NCBI RefSeq assembly: GCF_001662305.1
Contig: NZ_BDEP01000006.1
Span: 1-64,000, forward strand
DNA: 64,000 bases
From: Halomonas caseinilytica
GTDB lineage: Bacteria > Pseudomonadota > Gammaproteobacteria > Pseudomonadales > Halomonadaceae
Direction of reading: 5' to 3'
This document shows, in pieces, positions 58,379 through 64,000 of the stretch; position 1 is the stretch's first letter; the number at the start of each line of letters is the position of its first letter. Both the position numbers and the translations under genes were made by a program. Below the pieces are notes generated by a model that was not told the DNA's origin, made no database searches, and was given only the letters and a program-made list of their open reading frames with translations.

Positions 58379-59482
58379 TCAACGAGGATTATGTCGCGCC
58401 ACCAGCTCGCCCAGCTTGCGCTGCAGGCGATGATCGTCGGGTTCGTCATCTTGTCTGCCGACGCTCGTCGACGAAGGCGATGACGTTTGCGCCTCCTTCC
58501 CTTTCCCGGCCTCGGCGGCATTTGCCTGGGTCTTCTCGCGCCGCCCCTTCGAGCGCGACGCACGCTGAGCGGATTTTGCACTCTTGCGCCGGCCGGACTG
58601 CAACCGGTCGAGCTTCTTGCGAGCGTGCTCGGCGGCTCCCGCATCAACGCCCCCGGCAGGGGCACCGGTGAGATCGATGCGCTCGGCTCCCTCGCGCACC
58701 GACTTGAGATAGCGTGGCAGATTCACGTAACAAGCGAGCGCGCGTCGCACCAGCTTTTCGGGCCAGGGCTCGCGAGCGGCGAGCGCCTCGTGGATTCCCA
58801 CCTGCAGCGGCCGCGTATGCCCCTTGAAGAAAGCATCCGGGTAGCGTTGATACCATTGCTCGAGCAGTGCCTGAGGGGATGGCGCCTCCTCGATGCTCGG
58901 CAATGCATCCTGCTGCCCCGGAGTGTCCGTGGCCTCGGGTTCCGGAGTCGTGTCAGGCTCGGAGGCCTCGGCGTCATTCGATACCGCCTCGGCCGACGGC
59001 CTCTCATGATCCCGATGGCGGTGCCCGATCAAGGCCGAAAGCCCCTGGGCAGGCCGCCCCCGACGCTGGAAGAACGAGGCCGTACCCTGTTCCGCCGGCA
59101 CCTCGCGATCCTCGCGCAGATGGCGGTTATGTGCCTCGAGTTCCCGGTTCTGCTCGTCGAGTTCCCGGTTTTCCTCCAGCAGTTCCAGGCAGGATGCTTC
59201 GGCGTCGGCCAGGCGTCGTTCCAGCTCTGCTGCACGCTCCTCCAGCGCTGCGCGCTCGGCATCCTTTTCCCTGGCCTCGGCCGTCAGCTCGGCATTGCGT
59301 GCCTCCAGCGACTGCCGCTGGCGTTCCAGCTCGTCGAGCCTTGAGGACATCGCCTCCCGCTGGAGGCGCGCATCCCGCAACGCTTCCAGCAGGGCCTCGG
59401 CGCGCCCTTCCAGCGCCACCATCAGGCGCGTTGAGCGTTCCTCGATCAAGTCCTGATCCTCCAAGTGCGCCTTCCCGAACAC
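58379..59482 (-). CDS. ProQ/FinO-domain protein with long N-terminal coiled coil
   Basis: A 367-aa protein: an N-terminal Glu/Arg-rich coiled coil (about 20-125), a disordered acidic stretch (about 150-200), a ProQ/FinO RNA-binding domain (about 205-300, LLEQWYQRYPDAFF and PLQVGIHEAL then ALACYVNLPRYLKSV), and a Lys/Arg-rich tail. FinO-like proteins bind structured RNA ends; the coiled coil should make oligomers. E. coli ProQ has a different layout, with an N-terminal FinO domain and a C-terminal Tudor domain. The GTG start at 59482 lacks a clear ribosome site. Confidence 0.8.
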   Translation of the reverse strand: MFGKAHLEDQDLIEERSTRLMVALEGRAEALLEALRDARLQREAMSSRLDELERQRQSLEARNAELTAEAREKDAERAALEERAAELERRLADAEASCLELLEENRELDEQNRELEAHNRHLREDREVPAEQGTASFFQRRGRPAQGLSALIGHRHRDHERPSAEAVSNDAEASEPDTTPEPEATDTPGQQDALPSIEEAPSPQALLEQWYQRYPDAFFKGHTRPLQVGIHEALAAREPWPEKLVRRALACYVNLPRYLKSVREGAERIDLTGAPAGGVDAGAAEHARKKLDRLQSGRRKSAKSAQRASRSKGRREKTQANAAEAGKGKEAQTSSPSSTSVGRQDDEPDDHRLQRKLGELVARHNPR

Positions 59483-59528
59483 GCCGGGCGACGGCTAGCG
59501 CGCGCCGGCGTCATCCTGACAGTCTGTG

Positions 59529-60068
59529 TCAGTCGTCGGCCTCTGGCAAACCCCGGCGCCGATACGACACGAAATCATAGGCCGGCTGCCCCTCTCCGGG
59601 GGAGCCGGGAAGGCGCTGCCATTCTTCCCATTCGCTCATGTCGAGCGCCGGGAAATGCGCGTCACCGTCCAGCTCGACGGCGACTTCCGTCAGATAAAGA
59701 CGACTGGCATGCACCATTGCCTGCGCATAGATCTGGGCGCCGCCCATCACCATGATCTCGTCGACACCATCGATGGTTGCCTGCTGATCGGCCAGCCTCA
59801 GGGCCGAGGCCAGGTCATGGCAGACCCTCACGCCTTCGTGCTGAAAGCTGGTATCCCGCGTGACCACGATATTGAGCCGCCCGGGCAGCGGCCGGCCGAT
59901 CGACTCGAAGGTCTTGCGCCCCATCACCAGCGGCTTGGCCTGGGTCATGCGCTTGAAGAACTTGAGATCCTCGGGCAGATACCAGGGCAGCTGGTTGTCC
60001 ACACCGATCACTCGGTTGCTCGACATGGCGGCGATCATCGCCACCGGCACCAGGGTGGAATCGATCAT
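59529..60068 (-). CDS. folA: Dihydrofolate reductase FolA
   Basis: Reduces dihydrofolate with NADPH. The 179-aa product has [27 protein letters not shown] (only part shown: [14 protein letters not shown]) with the catalytic Asp/Glu region and [16 protein letters not shown]. Its start overlaps the thyA stop by four bases, coupling it to the enzyme that produces dihydrofolate. Confidence 0.96.
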   Translation of the reverse strand: MIDSTLVPVAMIAAMSSNRVIGVDNQLPWYLPEDLKFFKRMTQAKPLVMGRKTFESIGRPLPGRLNIVVTRDTSFQHEGVRVCHDLASALRLADQQATIDGVDEIMVMGGAQIYAQAMVHASRLYLTEVAVELDGDAHFPALDMSEWEEWQRLPGSPGEGQPAYDFVSYRRRGLPEADD

Positions 60069-60886
60069 ACCGCCACCTCCGCCTTGATGTGGGGATGCGG
60101 ATCATACCCTTCGATGGCGATATGCTCGAAGCGGAAGGCGAAGAGGTCGTCGATGCTCGGCTCGAGCCACAGCCGAGGCGCAGGTCCCGGCTCTCGCGAA
60201 AGCTGGCGCTCGGCCTGCTCGAGATGATTGAGATACAGATGGGCATCGCCGAGGGTGTGCACGAAATCCCCCGGCTCCAGACCGGCCACCTGGGCGATCA
60301 TTCGTGTCAGCAACGCATAACTGGCGATGTTGAAGGGCACACCGAGGAAAATGTCGGCACTGCGCTGATAGAGCTGGCAGGACAAGCGCCCTTCGGCCAC
60401 GTAGAACTGGAACAGGCAATGACAAGGAGGCAGTGCCATCTCATCGACCAGGGCCGGATTCCAGGCCGACACGATCAGCCGGCGCGACTGCGGGTTGCGC
60501 CGCAGTTGCTCGAGCAGACCGGTGATCTGGTCCACATGGCCACCGCGTGGATCGGGCCAGCTACGCCACTGATAGCCGTAAACGGGCCCCAGGTCGCCGT
60601 TCTCGTCGGCCCACTCGTCCCAGATCCGCACCCCGTTTTCCTTGAGGTAGGCAATATTGGTGTCACCGGCCAGGAACCACAGCAGCTCATGGATGATCGA
60701 GCGCAGGTGCAGCTTCTTGGTGGTGATCAGCGGGAAGCCGCGCGACAGGTCGAAGCGCATCTGGTGGCCAAACAGCGAACGGGTACCGACGCCGGTACGG
60801 TCGTCGCGCTCGACACCATGTTCGAGCACGGCGCGCATCAGGTCGAGATACGGTTGTTCCAGAGGAGGGAGAGTGTCGGCTGTCAC
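60065..60886 (-). CDS. thyA: Thymidylate synthase ThyA
   Basis: Methylates dUMP to dTMP using methylene-THF. The 273-aa product has [16 protein letters not shown], the catalytic Cys in [12 protein letters not shown], and the C-terminal [10 protein letters not shown]. The start is GTG at 60886, with about eight residues more than E. coli and no strong ribosome site. It is followed by folA with a four-base overlap and preceded by lgt after a dispersed repeat, a common gammaproteobacterial order. Confidence 0.96.
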   Translation of the reverse strand: MTADTLPPLEQPYLDLMRAVLEHGVERDDRTGVGTRSLFGHQMRFDLSRGFPLITTKKLHLRSIIHELLWFLAGDTNIAYLKENGVRIWDEWADENGDLGPVYGYQWRSWPDPRGGHVDQITGLLEQLRRNPQSRRLIVSAWNPALVDEMALPPCHCLFQFYVAEGRLSCQLYQRSADIFLGVPFNIASYALLTRMIAQVAGLEPGDFVHTLGDAHLYLNHLEQAERQLSREPGPAPRLWLEPSIDDLFAFRFEHIAIEGYDPHPHIKAEVAV

Positions 60887-60932
60887 GGCATCATCGAAGC
60901 TGGGAAATGGGCCCCCATTCTACACAGTCCAG

Positions 60933-61000
60933 GCTGGAAGCTGGAAGCAGCATGAACCCCACAGTCTTTGGGTCGAGGTTTTCTTCAAGCTTCCAGCTTA
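60933..61000. repeat. Dispersed extragenic inverted-repeat element, copy 5
   Basis: AAGCTGGAAG (60938-60947) with its complement CTTCCAGCTT (60990-60999), extended on both sides (GGCTGGAAGC; CTTCAAGC). It lies between lgt and thyA and is nearly the same unit as the copy between parE and parC. Confidence 0.7.
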
Positions 61001-61028
61001 CGACGTCAGGCTCCGGACAAAGCCCGTT

Positions 61029-61808
61029 TCAGGGCGTCGGCTGGCGGCGCGACCATCCCATCAGCAACGCCCCGACGATGATCATCGGCAACGACAGCAA
61101 CATGCCCATGGTCAACCAATCGAAGGCGATGAAGCCCAGCTGCGGGTCCGGCCGCCGCACGAACTCCACCGAGAAGCGAAAGATCCCGTAGAGCACCAGG
61201 AAGAGACCGGATACCAGCCCCCGACGACGCGGGTGCGCCGATACCCACCACAGCACCACGAACAGCACCACGCCCTCCAGCAGCGCCTCGTAAAGCGATG
61301 AGGGATGTCGCGGCTCGGGCCCCATACCCGGAAATGGCATGCCCCAGGGCAGATCCGTCACGCGACCGGGCAGTTCGTGATTGATGAAGTTACCGATACG
61401 TCCCGCGCCCAGGCCGATGGGAACCAGAGGAGCGACGAAATCGGTTAGGGTGAAGAAGGCAAGCCCCTTGCGGCGCGCAAAGAACCAGGCCGCCAGCAAG
61501 ACGCCGACCAGCCCGCCATGGAAGCTCATGCCCCCATCCCAGATGCGCAGGATCCAGAGCGGATCGGCCAGCCACTGCTCCATGCCGTAGAAGAGCGCAT
61601 AGCCCAGACGACCGCCCAGCACCACGCCAAGGGCGCCATAGAACAGCAGATCGCCGACATCGTCACGTGTCAGGCCGATGCGCTCGGCGCGCTGTCGTCC
61701 TAGCCACCAGGCCGCGATGAAACCGATCACGTACATCAGGCCATACCAATGCACCTGGAAAGGCCCCAACGAAACAGCAACGGGGTCGATGGAGGGATAA
61801 GTCAGCAT
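61029..61808 (-). CDS. lgt: Prolipoprotein diacylglyceryl transferase Lgt
   Basis: Inner-membrane enzyme that adds diacylglycerol to the lipobox Cys of prolipoproteins. The 259-aa product has seven hydrophobic segments, the essential HGGL motif (SFHGGLVG, about residue 98) and the Lgt signature [17 protein letters not shown] near 137. GAGGATG precedes the ATG. Confidence 0.96.
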   Translation of the reverse strand: MLTYPSIDPVAVSLGPFQVHWYGLMYVIGFIAAWWLGRQRAERIGLTRDDVGDLLFYGALGVVLGGRLGYALFYGMEQWLADPLWILRIWDGGMSFHGGLVGVLLAAWFFARRKGLAFFTLTDFVAPLVPIGLGAGRIGNFINHELPGRVTDLPWGMPFPGMGPEPRHPSSLYEALLEGVVLFVVLWWVSAHPRRRGLVSGLFLVLYGIFRFSVEFVRRPDPQLGFIAFDWLTMGMLLSLPMIIVGALLMGWSRRQPTP

Positions 61809-61833
61809 GGCATCCTCGGAAACAATAGAAAGA

Positions 61834-61926
<93 letters not shown>

Positions 61927-61935
61927 GACTTATAA

Positions 61936-62730
61936 CTATAAAAGAAACTTCAACCCGACCCCCGCCAACAAAGCGGCGAAGGCCAGTCGCAACAGGCGGC
62001 CCGGCAGGCGGTGCGCCAACCAGACGCCGAGCCGCGCGCAGGGCACACTGGCCAGCACGATGCCAAGAAAGGCAGGCCACATGACATAGCCAAGCGCACC
62101 CGGCGGCAGCCCAGGGGCCTGCCACCCCACGATGATGAAGGTGGCCGCACCGAACAGTGCGATCGGCAAGCCACAGACAGAGGAGGTCCCCACTGCCTGG
62201 GTCATCGTCGCCCCGCTCCGAGACAGCCAGGGCACGCTCAAGGTTCCCCCGCCAATGCCGAAAAGCGCCGACACTGCGCCGATCACGACACCGGCCAGCA
62301 TCATGACGCCACGCCCCGGCGTCAGCCTTCCGGGCCTGGGGCGTACTCCCAGCAGCATTCTGGCCGCGACCAGCAGCATGAAAATACCGAACAAGGTCCC
62401 CAGCCGACCGCCCGACAGATTGCCGGCCACGAACACCCCGGCGATGGCTCCCAACATCAGGCCGGGCAGCAGGGCCAGGAACCATGTGCGATGCACGCTC
62501 CCCCGCCGATAGTGCCCCCAGGCCGAGGAGGCTCCGGTCACCACGATGGTCGCCAGGGACGTCCCCACGGCGAGATGCATGCTGACCTCGGGCACCACGC
62601 CCTGAAGATCGAAAGCGAACACCAGGGCCGGCACGATGATCAAGCCGCCACCGATACCGAACAGCCCGGCCAGAGTGCCAGCGATCCCCCCAAGGGCCAG
62701 ATACCCCAGCCATAAGGTCAGGCCACTCAC
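61936..62730 (-). CDS. TauE/SafE family (TSUP) anion permease
   Basis: A 264-aa membrane protein with about eight helices and two internally related halves, each opening with a Gly-rich FGIGGG (LAGLFGIGGGLIIVP; SALFGIGGGTLSVP), diagnostic of TSUP transporters of sulfite and other sulfur/organic anions. The substrate is not determinable. The start is GTG at 62730, five bases after GGGGAA and overlapping the stop of the upstream receiver gene by four bases (GTGA). Confidence 0.88.
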   Translation of the reverse strand: MSGLTLWLGYLALGGIAGTLAGLFGIGGGLIIVPALVFAFDLQGVVPEVSMHLAVGTSLATIVVTGASSAWGHYRRGSVHRTWFLALLPGLMLGAIAGVFVAGNLSGGRLGTLFGIFMLLVAARMLLGVRPRPGRLTPGRGVMMLAGVVIGAVSALFGIGGGTLSVPWLSRSGATMTQAVGTSSVCGLPIALFGAATFIIVGWQAPGLPPGALGYVMWPAFLGIVLASVPCARLGVWLAHRLPGRLLRLAFAALLAGVGLKFLL

Positions 62731-63830
62731 GACCGTTCCCCGCCTTCCTTCAGGGCACCCGGCAGCCAATGGCGTACGGTTTCCAGCAGGTCCTGCGGCC
62801 GGTAAGGCTTGGCCAGGTAATCGTCCATGCCGACCTGCGCAAAGCGCTGACGATCGGCCTCACTGACATTGGCGGTCAGCGCCACGACCACGCTGCGCGT
62901 ACGTTCCGGCATCGAGGCCTCGCGTTCGCGCCAGAGACGACAGGTCTCGACGCCATCCATATCGGCCATGAAGATATCCATGAAGATCAGATCGACCGGC
63001 ATTTCCCCCAGCCGCTGCAGCGCCTCCGAGCCACTGGCCGCGGTGACGACCTGAAGCCCCTGACGCTCCAGCACCTGTCGCGCCAGCATCAGGTTGACCG
63101 GCCCGTCATCGACAATCAGCACCCTGGCGCTCGGCCCTTCCTCCAGAGAAGGCGACTCGTCCAGCGTCTCCAGCAACGCCAGGGCATCGACCAGTTGCTC
63201 ACGCAAGGCGTCGACGGCTTCCGGGCGTTGGCGCGCGTCCGCAAGCGACTCCTCGAGCGCCGTCAACGAGGGCATCAGTGTCTGCTGCAGATGGGCGAGG
63301 TAGTCGGACTTGAGGCGTGACGCTTCCCTGGCGCGCTCTCGCTCGGCTTCGAGGCGTTCCACCCTGCCACGCTGCGCCTGCAACTCTTCGGCGAGATGGC
63401 GTTCCGACTGGCGTGTGCGCGTCATCTCCCCCTGCCACTGTTCGATCAGTGTCTCGACGGCCGCCACCATGTCGTCGAATCGCGCCATCGGTGAGCGCGA
63501 CATGTCGCGCGGGACGACCGTGGCATCGGCATGGCGGGTCAAGCAGTCGGCCAAGTGGGCAAGCCGCGTCTCGGTATCGTGCTCGCAGCGACGCAGGCGC
63601 TGTTTGAGCAGCGTCAGGAAGACGGCAACGTTCAGGCCACCACCCAACAGCAACGCCAGCAGCAACCAGAACGTAATGCTCCAGGACGCTTCGGTCGGCA
63701 TCAGCCACCAATAGATCAGACCTGCCGCCAGCCCCAGTGCCACGAGCAGCAACTGAGCGAGCAGTACCGGCCAGAGAATGGGGGTAACCAGCCGTGACCA
63801 GAAGCGTTCCTTGCGTGTCTCGACTCGCAT
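62727..63830 (-). CDS. Membrane-anchored receiver protein lacking a kinase core
   Basis: A 367-aa protein: two TM helices (about 17-40 and 50-72), a helical stretch ending SRLKSDYLAHLQQTLMPSL, then a CheY-type receiver (VLIVDD, phosphorylatable Asp in IFMDIFMADMDG, Lys in LAKPYRP). The helical part looks like the dimerisation region of BarA-type hybrid kinases, but the catalytic His is replaced by Gln and the whole ATPase domain is missing. It can therefore receive but not donate phosphate by itself. The start at 63830 follows AGGGA. It is coupled to the tauE-like gene by a four-base overlap. Confidence 0.8.
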   Translation of the reverse strand: MRVETRKERFWSRLVTPILWPVLLAQLLLVALGLAAGLIYWWLMPTEASWSITFWLLLALLLGGGLNVAVFLTLLKQRLRRCEHDTETRLAHLADCLTRHADATVVPRDMSRSPMARFDDMVAAVETLIEQWQGEMTRTRQSERHLAEELQAQRGRVERLEAERERAREASRLKSDYLAHLQQTLMPSLTALEESLADARQRPEAVDALREQLVDALALLETLDESPSLEEGPSARVLIVDDGPVNLMLARQVLERQGLQVVTAASGSEALQRLGEMPVDLIFMDIFMADMDGVETCRLWREREASMPERTRSVVVALTANVSEADRQRFAQVGMDDYLAKPYRPQDLLETVRHWLPGALKEGGERS

Positions 63831-63937
63831 GATCATCCCTGTAACGGGTCGATGATGTTGAAGGAGTGTACGCCGGGAAGACGCCCCTGTCATGGCCTCG
63901 CTTCCCAGCACGACGCAAGAGGGTTACGCTCACGGCC

Positions 63938-64000
63938 ATGTGTCTCATCGCCTTCGACTTCCGTCCCTCGGACGCGGTACCGCTACGCTTGATAGCCAAT
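63938..64000 (+). CDS. NRDE/TANGO2-like protein, N-terminus only
   Basis: Twenty-one codons at the right edge read MCLIAFDFRPSDAVPLRLIAN, the conserved start of the NRDE (TANGO2-related) family, in which Asn-Arg-Asp-Glu follows directly; the window ends after the Asn. It is divergent from the receiver gene across about 107 bases. Function of bacterial members is not settled. Confidence 0.75.
   Translation, partial: MCLIAFDFRPSDAVPLRLIAN

Overview
The window looks like chromosome of a moderately halophilic gammaproteobacterium of the Halomonadaceae (Halomonas-like). The evidence is high G+C, gammaproteobacterial housekeeping gene sets (orn/rsgA, psd, epmA/efp/epmB, parC/parE, cmoA/cmoB, cysDN, cpdA/yqiB/nudF, lgt/thyA/folA) and a strongly acidic outer-membrane porin. 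The genus is inferred from protein character, not proven.

Layout. 1-395: no gene, but three promoter-like -35/-10 pairs in tandem on the minus strand, firing out of the left edge, as expected upstream of a stable-RNA operon. 396-4912: methylcitrate (propionate) operon prpB-prpC-prpD led by a GntR/FCD regulator, with three copies of a TTGTCGACAA-type palindrome in its promoter region. 5006-13530: pabB, cysH, cysB, trxA, an AI-2E-type permease, a SIMPL protein, orn, rsgA and a rhodanese. 13668-17473: psd and the EF-P modification set (epmA, efp, epmB). 17540-19519: leuA with a leader peptide and attenuator. 19551-20938: a protealysin-like M4 protease overlapping an emfourin-like inhibitor gene. 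21020-21880: a one-domain voltage-gated cation channel with an EDWTD selectivity filter. 21891-39699: serB, parC, parE, yqiA, pgi, cmoA-cmoB, cysD-cysN, nudF-yqiB-cpdA, a TPR lipoprotein-like/secreted protein, greB, rsmC and cmoM.

39864-53511 is a 13.6-kb genomic island integrated in the 3' end of tRNA-Arg(CCU). A 23-bp direct repeat marks both ends. It has P4-satellite organisation: tyrosine integrase, AlpA regulator, a candidate C4/CI-type antisense RNA, a TOPRIM primase and a DUF927-type helicase, with no capsid genes. It carries two A+T-rich cargo units: a two-gene XRE-ImmA/IrrE (HELGH) module beside the integrase, and a solitary 874-aa Rad50-like zinc-hook ATPase with an extra C-terminal domain. 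These are the best candidates for undescribed anti-phage functions. A decayed IS481 transposase lies near the right end.

53529-64000: a dCache-PAS-GGDEF diguanylate cyclase, a duplicated-domain secreted protein, the acidic porin, a coiled-coil ProQ/FinO protein, folA, thyA, lgt, a TauE/SafE permease, a membrane receiver protein lacking the kinase core, and the first 21 codons of an NRDE/TANGO2-like gene cut by the right edge. Intergenic spaces repeatedly hold a dispersed inverted repeat with GAAGCTGGAAG-like arms. Readings are by eye from sequence and known family motifs; no database search was run.
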